From: Enterobacter bugandensis
GTDB taxonomy: Bacteria > Pseudomonadota > Gammaproteobacteria > Enterobacterales > Enterobacteriaceae
Assembly (NCBI RefSeq): GCF_900324475.1
Contig: NZ_LT992502.1
Location: forward strand, 62,001 to 126,000
Length of the DNA: 64,000 nucleotides
Direction: 5' to 3'
Of this stretch, positions 9,500 through 17,553 are shown piece after piece. Each line of letters starts with the position of its first letter. Positions within the stretch are counted from its first letter, which is position 1. The position numbers and the translations under genes are program-made. The notes below the pieces were generated by a model that saw only the letters and a program-made list of their open reading frames with translations, was not told the origin of the DNA and ran no database searches.

Positions 9500-10205
9500 C
9501 CAGCGTGCTCTATCCGGAAGTGAAAGACCTGTCGAAACTGAGCGAAGATCAAATGCAGACGGTCATTACGCTGGCTTCAGTATCGGCGGGGATGGCGGGT
9601 GGATTGGCGGGAGGGAGTACGGCTTCGGCAGCTGCTGGGGCGCAAGGTGGGAAGAACGCGGCAGAGAATAATGCTACCTCAAACTGGGGTGGATTAGTGC
9701 CTCCAGCAACACAACAGGATGCTTCACTGGCTTTCGATCTCGGCGGTAAAGGTGTATCTCCCGACAAAATTAACAAGGCTATTAAAGACTCTCATATTGG
9801 TCCATCAGTAGGGGATACGGCAAAAATCCATGGTGATGTAAAAGGTCAGGTGGCTGTTGGTTATGTCGGCGGGGGCTATCTGGAGGGGGCCTTTCAGAAG
9901 ATAAATTCGCAATTAATGGCGGGATAACAAAGGTGTTTGGCTGGCGCGCGGATGCGTCGGCTGGATTAACTTTCGGGCCTTATCCAATTAAGGATTTCAA
10001 TCCGGCTTATGATTATTCCGGTTCCATATCCGCTGGTATTTTTTCAATTGAAGGATCTGTAGGTAAAGATGGCGTTGGTGGTGCTTTCAGAATTGGCGGA
10101 GGTATTGGTGCTAGTATCCGACAAAGTGAAAATCATAACAACCTGCCGGAGATCGACGGCGCTGGCAGTACCGAACTCGTATCCTGGCCCTTCAAAAAGG
10201 ATTAA
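9442..10205 (+). pseudogene. CdiA/haemagglutinin C-terminal fragment with degenerate VENN motif, frameshifted
   Basis: From 9442 one frame reads an alanine/glycine helix region then [15 protein letters not shown], a run typical of the pretoxin-VENN domain of CdiA-like contact-dependent inhibition proteins. The usual VENN boundary appears as AENN at 9661-9672. After it come about 175 residues, ending in a glycine-rich strand-like part (SAGLTFGPYPIKDF, GIGASI). The frame stops at 9927, but a second frame (9933-10205 and upstream to about 9897) continues the protein; one missing base near 9894-9895 would join GYLEGAF to the sequence [16 protein letters not shown]. There is no start codon or secretion domain: the 5' part of the big adhesin is absent. 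The toxin activity is not recognised. The next gene lies four bases downstream. Confidence 0.7.
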
Positions 10206-10209
10206 TTAA

Positions 10210-10665
10210 ATGATTTATCTGCTCTTAGGAATTGCGCTGTTCGCATTTTTCGTTGGAACGGTCGTGTTTTTTCGTTTTAGTAAAGTGACAGGAAGAAGCG
10301 TCCAGTCACCGTTTACCCCGATGTTTTTCTTTGACGCGCTATTTTTTGGTCTGGGTAGTAAGCGAGACATGAACATCGCGGCATGTTCATTTATCGTCTT
10401 TCTAGTCAGTATCTGGGGATTAACTTATTTAAAATTAAGCACTCATTTTTGGGGCAGTCGCGAAAGTTATTTTGGTTTTGCGATCGCCGGGATTTTATTT
10501 CTGATTATGCATTGTCGCTATTGTGCAAAAAATGTCGTTATCAGAAATGATGGCCTGGCTCCCATGAGAGAGTTGATTAATCTCCGGCGGTCCGGCCTCA
10601 TCAGCCCTTTTTTATGGTTAAGCCGGGCCGGATATCTGGGGTTCTTTATTGGCATGATTCGCTGA
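10210..10665 (+). CDS. Multi-pass membrane protein, candidate immunity protein of the CdiA-CT module
   Basis: 151 residues with no recognised family. Hydrophobic segments at about 3-22, 58-78, 89-105 and 135-150 predict three or four membrane passes. It starts four bases after the stop of the CdiA-like C-terminal fragment, in the place where cdiI immunity genes occur, and is AT-richer than its surroundings, suggesting joint transfer. Membrane-embedded immunity proteins are known for CDI toxins that act on the inner membrane; that this one does so is an inference. The reading frame is intact although the toxin frame is not. No clear ribosome site: translation may depend on coupling to the upstream stop. 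Confidence 0.55.
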   Translation: MIYLLLGIALFAFFVGTVVFFRFSKVTGRSVQSPFTPMFFFDALFFGLGSKRDMNIAACSFIVFLVSIWGLTYLKLSTHFWGSRESYFGFAIAGILFLIMHCRYCAKNVVIRNDGLAPMRELINLRRSGLISPFLWLSRAGYLGFFIGMIR

Positions 10666-10675
10666 AGCGAGATGC

Positions 10676-10705
10676 GGAAAAACAGTCTCCGTACTCCTGG
10701 AGACT
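10676..10705 (-). terminator. Intrinsic terminator of the AAA ATPase gene
   Basis: AGTCTCC and GGAGACT arms (10684-10690, 10699-10705) enclose an eight-base loop; on the minus strand the hairpin is followed by GTTTTTCC. It sits between the convergent membrane-protein and ATPase genes. Confidence 0.6.
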
Positions 10706-11792
10706 ACCCCAGCCTCTCCACCCTCGTCTCCCCCTCCGCCATCGATAGCTGATACAGCGAAAACGATCTGTGCTTCTCAATCAACGTCGCCAGCTCCGGC
10801 GAGTGGCTGGTGAGCCAGATCTGCGAGTAGCGACTGGCCTCGGCGATTAAGCTCGCCAGGGCGGGCAGCATCTGTGGGTGCAGGCTGTTTTCCGGTTCGT
10901 TCAATGCGATAAATGCTGGCGGGCGCGGGCTTAACAGCGCCACCGCCAGGCACAGAAAGCGCAGGGTGCCGTCGGAGAACTCCGCCGGTTCCAGCGGCCT
11001 GCTCAGCCCCTCGCGCTGCATCATCATGCGAAAACGTCCACCGCTGTTGTCGCTGTAAAACACGCAGCCGGGGAAGGCCTGGTCAAGGATGCGCATCAGC
11101 AGCAGCTCGTCGCCAATCTCCACGATAGTCTGAAACGCCGCAGCCAGGTTGGCACCGTCGCTGGCCAGCACCGGGGAGCGGAAACCGACCTGCGGAGCGC
11201 GCATCGCCGAGCCGATTGATACAGAAAACTCATGATAAAAGCGCCAGTTACGCAGGGACTCGCGCATCTGCGACACTTCCGGGTAAAGGTGCGGTTCGCC
11301 AAGCTGCCCGAATACCGATTCGTTCTCGTACAGCGTGCCGCTGTGGGTCACCTTCTCGTGATGCACGTTGTTCAGAAACACGGCCTGATTCCTGCGCTTC
11401 ATCAGCTGTGACGACGGTCGACGGTGCTGGCCGCTCAGCCAGATGGACTCCTCTTTGATCACCGGGTCGAGCTGAAACTGTGAGGGATACGGCAGCTTCT
11501 CCACAAACCCGACCTGCAGCTCGTATTCGTAGGTCTCAGTTTCTACCGCCAGATTCATCCGCCGCAGCTGGTCGCTGCGGGTTTTGCCTGCCCAGAACAC
11601 CTTCAGAATGCCGCCCTCGTTCGCCAGCGCCTGGGAAAACTGCCCTTGCGCGGCGCTGTGCATCAGGTATATCGCCTTGTAAATATTGGATTTACCGGTA
11701 CCGTTCGGCCCGAAGACTATATTGAGCTGCTCCAGCTCCAGCGACATCTCGCGGATGGAGCGGTAGTTTTGAATGTGCAGGGTGTTAATCAT
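10704..11792 (-). CDS. AAA-family ATPase with RecF/SMC-like head
   Basis: About 362 residues. Walker A is GPNGTGKSN (residues about 28-36), preceded by the N-terminal strand-turn IQNYRSIREMSLEL typical of RecF/AAA_21 proteins. Near the C-terminus are the signature-like SDGTLRFLCLAVALL, Walker B FIALNEPENSLHP (ALNEPE instead of LLDEPE) and the switch histidine in LTSHSPEL. Start taken at the ATG at 11792 because GGGA lies a few bases upstream; an in-frame GTG at 11804 is possible. The start overlaps the LysR gene's end, so the two may share a transcript. Related to putative ATPases in overcoming-lysogenization-defect and DUF2813 groups; no partner nuclease is adjacent, so the role is unknown. 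Confidence 0.8.
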   Translation of the reverse strand: MINTLHIQNYRSIREMSLELEQLNIVFGPNGTGKSNIYKAIYLMHSAAQGQFSQALANEGGILKVFWAGKTRSDQLRRMNLAVETETYEYELQVGFVEKLPYPSQFQLDPVIKEESIWLSGQHRRPSSQLMKRRNQAVFLNNVHHEKVTHSGTLYENESVFGQLGEPHLYPEVSQMRESLRNWRFYHEFSVSIGSAMRAPQVGFRSPVLASDGANLAAAFQTIVEIGDELLLMRILDQAFPGCVFYSDNSGGRFRMMMQREGLSRPLEPAEFSDGTLRFLCLAVALLSPRPPAFIALNEPENSLHPQMLPALASLIAEASRYSQIWLTSHSPELATLIEKHRSFSLYQLSMAEGETRVERLG

Positions 11793-12681
11793 TTTTGTTC
11801 CCACGCAAAATTTCCCTGAAATGCGTGACCAGTGGACGCTGGTTGGCCTTATGCCACGCCGCCCACAGTTGAGTTGAGTAAGGCATCCACGTTAGTTCGC
11901 GCAGTATCACCCCTTCCGGTGCGTTATGACGCAGGCTGTGCTGGATGAGCGCCAGTCCAAGCCCGGCGGCCACAAGCCCCAGTGCCGTTAGCGGTTCACC
12001 CGCCTCCAGACGAATGGTCGGGTTAAATCCAGCCTTCACGCAGGCGGCAACAAACTCGTCGCGGGAGTGAGCATCATCGTTGTGAATGACGGCAATCCAC
12101 TCCTGATCCGCCAGTTGCGCGGGCAAAAGGACTTCTTCCTGAGCCAGAGGGTGATGTTGCGGCAATGCCAGCAGCATTTTGTCATCCAGCACCTGAATAT
12201 ATTCCAGGTCTTGCTCGCTTTCCGCAGGTGGCGTGTCGACCAGTGAAAAGTCGAGGCTGCGCTGACGCAACCCTTCGATCTGCGTGGCGGGTGGTTGGCT
12301 GTAAAGGGCTATATGAACGTCCGGGCGGGACTGGCGCAGTGTGCGTAAGGCGGTAGAGAGCACACCGGAGTGCATCGCGTTTTCAATATAGCCGATACAC
12401 AACCCCCCATCCTCACCGCGGCCTAAGCGCTTTCCGAGGGACTCCAGACGGTTCGCGTGGGTCAGCAGGGAGCGGGTCTCAGCGAGGAAAGTTTGCCCGT
12501 CGGCGGTTAAACGTATGCGCTGCTGGTTGCGTTCAAAAAGCATCAAACCGAGGCGTTCTTCAAGCTGGGCAATCTGGCGGCTCAGCGGAGACTGAGAGAT
12601 ATGCAAACGCTCGGCGGCACGGCCAACGTGCTCCTCTTCTGCCACCACCACGAAATATTTCAGCTGTCGTAAATCAATCAT
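11785..12681 (-). CDS. LysR-family transcriptional regulator
   Basis: 298 residues from the ATG at 12681 (MIDLRQLKYFVVVAEEEHVG), which has TGAGG upstream; a longer in-frame reading to 12909 would run into the divergent reductase gene and has no family match. The winged HTH (residues 1-60, with RAAERLHISQSPLSRQIAQLEE) is followed by a standard substrate-binding domain. It is divergent from the aldo/keto reductase-SDR-SRPBCC gene set, separated by 130 bases, so it very probably controls that set in the usual LysR manner. The coinducer is unknown. Confidence 0.85.
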   Translation of the reverse strand: MIDLRQLKYFVVVAEEEHVGRAAERLHISQSPLSRQIAQLEERLGLMLFERNQQRIRLTADGQTFLAETRSLLTHANRLESLGKRLGRGEDGGLCIGYIENAMHSGVLSTALRTLRQSRPDVHIALYSQPPATQIEGLRQRSLDFSLVDTPPAESEQDLEYIQVLDDKMLLALPQHHPLAQEEVLLPAQLADQEWIAVIHNDDAHSRDEFVAACVKAGFNPTIRLEAGEPLTALGLVAAGLGLALIQHSLRHNAPEGVILRELTWMPYSTQLWAAWHKANQRPLVTHFREILRGNKND

Positions 12682-12811
12682 GTCAGACCTCAAAGGACTC
12701 AAGTTAGACGAATTATGTCCTATCAAGTCATAACCTCGCAAGGTATTGTGATCAGCGTCACAGGGCGACAGCGAAATCGCCCGACCTGAACCCAAAAACT
12801 GAGGACATCTT

Positions 12812-13822
12812 ATGAGTATCAAAAATCTGTTACCTGCAAACATCGGCCTGGGCGGCGCACCGCTGGGCAACATGTTCCGCAACATTCCTGAGGATGAAGC
12901 ATTGGCCACCGTACACGACGCCTGGAAACTGGGCGTGCGTTACTTCGACACCGCACCGCTTTATGGCTCTGGCCTTTCCGAACTGCGCATGGGTGAAGCG
13001 CTGTCTCAGTATCCTCGCGACGAGTATGTGCTGAGCACCAAAGTAGGCCGCATCATGCTCGACGAGATGGAAGATCCCGCGACCCGTGATTTTGGTGAGA
13101 AAGGCGGTCTGTTTGAACACGGTCTGAAAAACAAAATTCTCAATGATTACTCCGCTGATGCCACGCTGCGCTCTATTGAGGATAGCCTGAAACGACTGAA
13201 AACTGACCGTCTGGATATCGTCTGGATCCACGATCCAGCGCAGGATTTCTACGGTGACAGCTGGCTGGAACAGTTTAATGTGGCGCGTACCGGTGCGTTC
13301 CGTGCCCTGACTCGCCTGCGAGAAGAGGGCGTCATTAAAGCATGGGGTCTGGGCGTAAACCGCGTCGAGCCGTGCGAGCTGACGCTGGCGCTGGATGAGC
13401 CTAAGCCCGATGCCTTCCTTCTGGCGGGCCGTTACTCTCTGCTCGACCATAAACGCGCCTTACAGCGTCTGATGCCAGAGGCGCTGGAGCACAATGTCGA
13501 TATCGTGATCGGCGGTCCCTACAGCTCAGGCGTGCTGGCCGGAGGGGAGCACTTCGAATATCAAAAAGCCTCTCCGGCTATTCATGAGCAGGTGGCACGT
13601 ATTCAGGCTGTTGCCGCGCAGTTCAACGTGGATGTAAAAGCTGCGGCACTGCAGTTTGCGCTGGCGAATCCGGCCGTCGCCGCCGTGATCCCTGGCTCCA
13701 GCCGCCCTGGCCGTATGGCTGAGGATTTGGCTGCGCTAAAAACCACCATTCCAGTGGCATTCTGGGAAGAGATGCGCCGTCAGGGTCTGGTTGCTGAGAA
13801 TGCACCGCTGCCCGTTCGTTAA
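12812..13822 (+). CDS. Aldo/keto reductase
   Basis: 336-residue NADPH-dependent oxidoreductase of the AKR superfamily, closest in look to D-threo-aldose 1-dehydrogenase/L-fucose dehydrogenase-type members. The catalytic tetrad is visible: Asp and Tyr in DTAPLYGSG (residues about 46-54), Lys in LSTKVGR, His in IVWIHDP. The cofactor-binding end is AAVIPGSSRPGRMAED. GAGGA precedes the ATG. It is the first gene of a three-gene plus-strand set with an SDR enzyme and an SRPBCC protein, divergent from a LysR regulator. Substrate unknown; a sugar or small carbonyl compound is likely. Confidence 0.85.
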   Translation: MSIKNLLPANIGLGGAPLGNMFRNIPEDEALATVHDAWKLGVRYFDTAPLYGSGLSELRMGEALSQYPRDEYVLSTKVGRIMLDEMEDPATRDFGEKGGLFEHGLKNKILNDYSADATLRSIEDSLKRLKTDRLDIVWIHDPAQDFYGDSWLEQFNVARTGAFRALTRLREEGVIKAWGLGVNRVEPCELTLALDEPKPDAFLLAGRYSLLDHKRALQRLMPEALEHNVDIVIGGPYSSGVLAGGEHFEYQKASPAIHEQVARIQAVAAQFNVDVKAAALQFALANPAVAAVIPGSSRPGRMAEDLAALKTTIPVAFWEEMRRQGLVAENAPLPVR

Positions 13823-13867
13823 TCACCGCGGGGTCGTCAGGCCCCCAATACTTACATGAGAAATATG

Positions 13868-14665
13868 ATGAAACTGGATCTTACCGACAAAATTGCGGTG
13901 GTGAGCGGCTCTACGTCCGGCATCGGGCTCGGCATTGCCGACGGGCTGGCACAAGCGGGAGCCACCGTCGTGGTGGTTGGCCGTCAGGAAACCAGCGTGG
14001 CCACAGCGATTGCCAGCATTAAAGCAAAAAATCCAGCCGCGCTGCTGCGTGGTGTGGTGGCTGACCTTAGCACCGAACAGGGTGTTGCCGCACTGATCGC
14101 CGCCGTGCCTGTCGCCGATGTGCTGGTAAATAACCTTGGCATATTTAACGACAAAGACTTCTTCACCGTGCCGGACGACGAGTGGAAGCATTTCTACAAC
14201 GTCAACGTTCTGTCCGGCGTCCGCCTGGCGCGGCACTATGCGACAGCCATGGCAGAGCAGGGATGGGGACGCATTATTTTCGTGTCGTCCGAATCTGGCG
14301 TGGCCATTCCCGGTGACATGATCAACTACGGCGTCACCAAAGCCGCTAACCTGGCGGTTTCGCATGGACTGGCAAAACGGCTGGCGGGCACAGGCGTCAC
14401 CGTGAATGCGATTCTGCCCGGTCCGACATTTACTGATGGCCTGAAAACGATGCTGGCCGAGGCTGCCGAAAAATCAGGCCGTAACGCACGTGAACAGGCC
14501 GATGAGTTTGTCCGCAGCGCGCGCCCCAGCTCGATTATTCAGCGCGCCGCGGATGTGGAAGAGGTGGCAAACCTCGCCGTTTATCTGGCATCACCGCTCT
14601 CTTCCGCGACCACGGGTGCTGCCCTGCGTGTGGATGGCGGTGTTGTCGACACCCTCGCAATGTAA
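13868..14665 (+). CDS. Short-chain dehydrogenase/reductase (SDR)
   Basis: Classical SDR of about 265 residues. The cofactor motif is SGSTSGIGLGIA (TGxxxGIG type), the NNLG motif is VLVNNLGIFND, and the active site is Ser in VSSESGVAIPG with YGVTK. The C-terminal ALRVDGGVVDT is typical. Start placed at the ATG at 13868, with GAGA six bases upstream; ATGs at 13856 and 13865 in the same frame are possible. It follows the aldo/keto reductase by about 45 bases and precedes an SRPBCC gene by about 30, so the three form an operon. Likely oxidises or reduces a secondary alcohol made or used by its neighbour; the compound is unknown. Confidence 0.85.
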   Translation: MKLDLTDKIAVVSGSTSGIGLGIADGLAQAGATVVVVGRQETSVATAIASIKAKNPAALLRGVVADLSTEQGVAALIAAVPVADVLVNNLGIFNDKDFFTVPDDEWKHFYNVNVLSGVRLARHYATAMAEQGWGRIIFVSSESGVAIPGDMINYGVTKAANLAVSHGLAKRLAGTGVTVNAILPGPTFTDGLKTMLAEAAEKSGRNAREQADEFVRSARPSSIIQRAADVEEVANLAVYLASPLSSATTGAALRVDGGVVDTLAM

Positions 14666-14697
14666 TCCTACATTACTGATATTAAGAGAGAATAATC

Positions 14698-15114
14698 ATG
14701 GCTAATACAACAGTATCTATTGAAATTCCGGCATCTGCCGAAACGGTGTGGCAACTGATGGGGGGCTTTGATGCCCTGCCAGACTGGCTACCGTTCATCC
14801 CAGAAAGCGTCTCCTCTGAAGGCGGGCGCGTACGTTCGCTGACCACGGCTGATGGTGGCACCGTGATTGAACGTCTGGAAGCGTTTGATAACCGCCAGCG
14901 CAGCTACAGCTACTCGATTATGAAAGCGCCCTTCCCGGTGGTGGATTATCTTTCCACCATTACGGTACATGAAACGGCCGACAGCAACGTCTCACGTGTA
15001 GAGTGGTACGGTGAATTCACGCCGGTAAATGTTTCTGACGCAGAGGCCCAGGCCCTGTTCAGCGGGATTTACCAGGATGGGCTGGAAGCGTTGAAAAAGA
15101 ATTTTGTCGCATAA
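14698..15114 (+). CDS. SRPBCC-fold (polyketide cyclase/START-like) protein
   Basis: 138 residues. The N-terminus TTVSIEIPASAETVWQLMGGFDALPDWLPF is the characteristic first strand and helices of the SRPBCC/polyketide_cyc2 family, which bind small hydrophobic ligands in a helix-grip cavity. No signal peptide. GAGAGA lies upstream of the ATG. It is the last gene of the reductase-SDR-SRPBCC set and is followed at once by an intrinsic terminator. Function as ligand carrier or cyclase-like enzyme for the pathway is an inference. Confidence 0.8.
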   Translation: MANTTVSIEIPASAETVWQLMGGFDALPDWLPFIPESVSSEGGRVRSLTTADGGTVIERLEAFDNRQRSYSYSIMKAPFPVVDYLSTITVHETADSNVSRVEWYGEFTPVNVSDAEAQALFSGIYQDGLEALKKNFVA

Positions 15115-15118
15115 TCCT

Positions 15119-15148
15119 CAGAGCGCCGTTTTACGGCGCTTTTTTTTG
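15119..15148 (+). terminator. Intrinsic terminator after the AKR-SDR-SRPBCC operon
   Basis: AGCGCCGT and ACGGCGCT arms around a short T loop, followed by a run of eight T. Confidence 0.85.
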
Positions 15149-15255
15149 CCGATCGTATGGGTTAAGCGCAAAAAAGAGACGACAGTGAGGATGTCGTCTA
15201 AACGGGGTACTGCTTTGGGCCTCTATGGGTCAATGGGGCCTTCGCATTTTTTTCA

Positions 15256-16215
15256 TCACTTGACTGCCAGACGCAGACCCAAATCATCAGGATAGGGATC
15301 AAAGTAGTTTTGCGTCATCAGATACCGGTCGGGGTATTCGGCCAGGTAGTGCTTCAGCAGCGTGATCGGGGCGAGGATAGGCAACTGTCCGTTGCGATAG
15401 TGCAGGATCACATCGCGCAGCTCGCCGCGCTGGCGGGTGTTGAGTTGGTTACGGAAATAGCCCTGAATATGCATCAGCACGTTGGTGTGATTCTTCCGCG
15501 AGGCGGGTTTTTTCAGGATGGTCATCAGCTTTTCCCGGTACGCCACGAAGAAGGCGTCCAGGTCTTCCCACTCGTGCAGCGAGGCAACGAACGGGCCAAT
15601 CTCACGGTAGCCCGCCTGGTGGTGCGCCAGCAGCTGAAGCTTGTAGCGGCTGTGGAAGTCCAGCAGCGCGCGGCGCGTGAGGCCATTTTTACGTAGCGTG
15701 TTGAGTTCGTGCAGCGCAAAAACGCGCTCGACGAAGTTTTCCCGCAGCACCGGGTCGTGCAGGCGTCCGTCTTCTTCAACGGGCAGCCACGGCAAGGTTT
15801 CAAGGAGGGCGGCGGTGAACAGCCCGACCCCCTCCTTGCGGCCCCGGTTGCCGTTTTCATCATACAGCCGCACGCGTTCCATGCCGCAGCTTGGAGATTT
15901 TGCACAGACAACAAAGCCTGCGAGATCGCCGATTTTCGGCAAATAATCTGCCGCAAATTCAGCCATTTTCTGCGTAACGTCTTCGTGAGGCGCGTGGCTG
16001 AAGCGCATCTGCGTTTCTCCGTCTGTCGTGACGATCAGACGCAGCGCCGGGCGAGGCGTCGGCAGGCCGATGGCCATCTCCGGGCAGACGGGCCTGAAAT
16101 TCACCCACTGGGCCAGCTCATCCATGATGAAGCCCATGCGCTTATGTCCGCCGTCAAAGCGAACGGCGGATCCGGTCAAACATCCGCTAATACCGAGCAC
16201 AGGTTTCGTTGTCAT
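15256..16215 (-). CDS. DUF523-DUF1722 protein (long YbgA form)
   Basis: 319 residues. The N-terminal half (about 1-150) is DUF523, with conserved cysteines in GISGCLTG, RPVCPE and CAKSPSCGMERV; the C-terminal half (about 165-310) is DUF1722, which alone makes up E. coli YbgA. The cysteine set could bind a metal or cluster. In many bacteria this protein lies beside photolyase or MerR-type light regulators; here an MlrA-like MerR gene lies about 1.3 kb upstream but no photolyase is present. GGGAGGA precedes the ATG. Molecular function is unproven. Confidence 0.85.
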   Translation of the reverse strand: MTTKPVLGISGCLTGSAVRFDGGHKRMGFIMDELAQWVNFRPVCPEMAIGLPTPRPALRLIVTTDGETQMRFSHAPHEDVTQKMAEFAADYLPKIGDLAGFVVCAKSPSCGMERVRLYDENGNRGRKEGVGLFTAALLETLPWLPVEEDGRLHDPVLRENFVERVFALHELNTLRKNGLTRRALLDFHSRYKLQLLAHHQAGYREIGPFVASLHEWEDLDAFFVAYREKLMTILKKPASRKNHTNVLMHIQGYFRNQLNTRQRGELRDVILHYRNGQLPILAPITLLKHYLAEYPDRYLMTQNYFDPYPDDLGLRLAVK

Positions 16216-16317
16216 GGTGTAGTCCTCCCGTTCATATAACTAAAACTTACACAACATGACTAATTTGTCCAAGTATTCGCGGAACTATTTTTTATAATCC
16301 TTTAAAATCAATGCCTC

Positions 16318-16728
16318 TTAACTGCCCTTGTAGGTCGAGTAGCCGTACTGGCTAAGCAGAAGTGGGATGTGCAGCTTCTCGTTGGTGCGGGTCACGGTAA
16401 ACAGCACCGGGATCTCCGGGAAGAAGGTGTCCAGCTTTTTGCCGTGGAAGTACTCTGCGGTTTTGAAGGTTACTTTGTACACGCCAGGCTGCATGTCCTG
16501 ATCCTGCGGATAGAGCGATTTGATACGGCCATCGTGGTCGGTTTTGCCGCTGGCAATCGGGGTCCATTTGTCCTGCTGCTGCTTCTCCAGCGTAACGGTA
16601 ACGTCTGATGGCGGCATTCCGGTTTGCTGGTCAAGAATGTGGACGCTTAGCGTGCCGGCAGGGGCGCTAAAGGCTGCAGGGGCAAAGGCCATCGAGGCCA
16701 GGATCAGCAGAGGGGCAGTTTTTTTCAT
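16318..16728 (-). CDS. hiuH: Periplasmic 5-hydroxyisourate hydrolase (transthyretin-like)
   Basis: 136 residues with a Sec signal peptide (MKKTAPLLILASMAFAPAAFSA, cleavage after about residue 22), so exported. The mature domain has the family hallmarks: LSVHILDQQTG at the N-terminus with the active-site His, an internal Arg in DGRIKSLY, and the diagnostic C-terminal tetrapeptide YKGS in YSTYKGS. It hydrolyses 5-hydroxyisourate formed by urate oxidation. It resembles E. coli HiuH (YedX). No OHCU decarboxylase, allantoinase or urate oxidase gene is next to it. Confidence 0.9.
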   Translation of the reverse strand: MKKTAPLLILASMAFAPAAFSAPAGTLSVHILDQQTGMPPSDVTVTLEKQQQDKWTPIASGKTDHDGRIKSLYPQDQDMQPGVYKVTFKTAEYFHGKKLDTFFPEIPVLFTVTRTNEKLHIPLLLSQYGYSTYKGS

Positions 16729-16827
16729 GGTGTTTTCCTGTTGAGTTATTCGTCACAGGAAAACGTTAGCATCTGCGGCGCGGGAAAATATTCAACTTTT
16801 CGTGAAGATTCCCGCAGGAGAAAATTA

Positions 16828-17553
16828 TCAGAGGATAATCACTTCAAGCGATACCTGCTGCTGCCACTGCTCCACCTGCTTTTTCCGCCCGGCGGTGAGC
16901 TTGCCGCTGGTGACCAGCAGCCATTTCCGCTCCGGGAAAATCTCCGGTGCCAGCGCGTCTGGCGGAACTGGCAGAATGTCGATGCGGTGGCCCTGCCCGG
17001 TGCGCGTTAGGGCTTCGAGCCAGATCTCGCACGGGTCATTCAGGTGCCAGCCGCTGAGCAGAATATTGTCGCCCGGCGCTTTTTTATCGCCTTCGAGGCA
17101 AAACGAGGTGTAGGCGATGATGATGCCGTCGAGGATTGCGCGCAGGGTCATGGCGGCGGCGACGTTAGCCGAGACCTGGCTGCGCAGCGGACGCAGTACG
17201 TTCGCGACCAGTTCCGGCCTTGGGTACTCGCGCCCGGCGTCGTAAATCATCTGGCGCAGGGACTCGACTTTGCCGTCCTGCAGGCGTTGCAGCATGCTCT
17301 GCTGCAGCGTTTGCCAGTTGTTGGTCCGCCCCGGCGTCGGGCGTTCCAGCAGCGGTTTGACCTGGCCGATCGGGACGCCTTTTTTTACCCAGTCGAGGAT
17401 TTTGAGCGCCTGCTGTACGTCCTCATCGCTGTACTGGCGGTGGCCGCCTTCCGTGCGCTGTGGCTTGAGTAAACCGTAGCGACGCTGCCACGCCCGCAGG
17501 GTGGTGGCGGTGATGCCGCTGAGTCTGGCGAATTCGCCGATGGAGTAAGCCAT
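16828..17553 (-). CDS. MerR-family regulator, MlrA-like
   Basis: 241 residues. N-terminal MerR winged helix (YSIGEFARLSGITATTLRAW, then RYGLLKPQRTEGGHRQYSD) followed by a B12-binding-like C-terminal domain in the style of E. coli MlrA (YehV) and BluR. The C-terminal domain lacks the DxHxxG cobalamin motif, as in MlrA, which activates csgD. It is divergent from the lipocalin gene blc with 117 bases between, so it may act on that promoter. Whether it is the mlrA orthologue or a paralogue cannot be settled here: the position is not that of E. coli mlrA. Confidence 0.75.
   Translation of the reverse strand: MAYSIGEFARLSGITATTLRAWQRRYGLLKPQRTEGGHRQYSDEDVQQALKILDWVKKGVPIGQVKPLLERPTPGRTNNWQTLQQSMLQRLQDGKVESLRQMIYDAGREYPRPELVANVLRPLRSQVSANVAAAMTLRAILDGIIIAYTSFCLEGDKKAPGDNILLSGWHLNDPCEIWLEALTRTGQGHRIDILPVPPDALAPEIFPERKWLLVTSGKLTAGRKKQVEQWQQQVSLEVIIL

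Noticed and set aside
12682..12909. N-terminal extension of the LysR protein
   Set aside because: It overlaps the divergent reductase start, has no family match, and the ATG at 12681 has a proper ribosome site.
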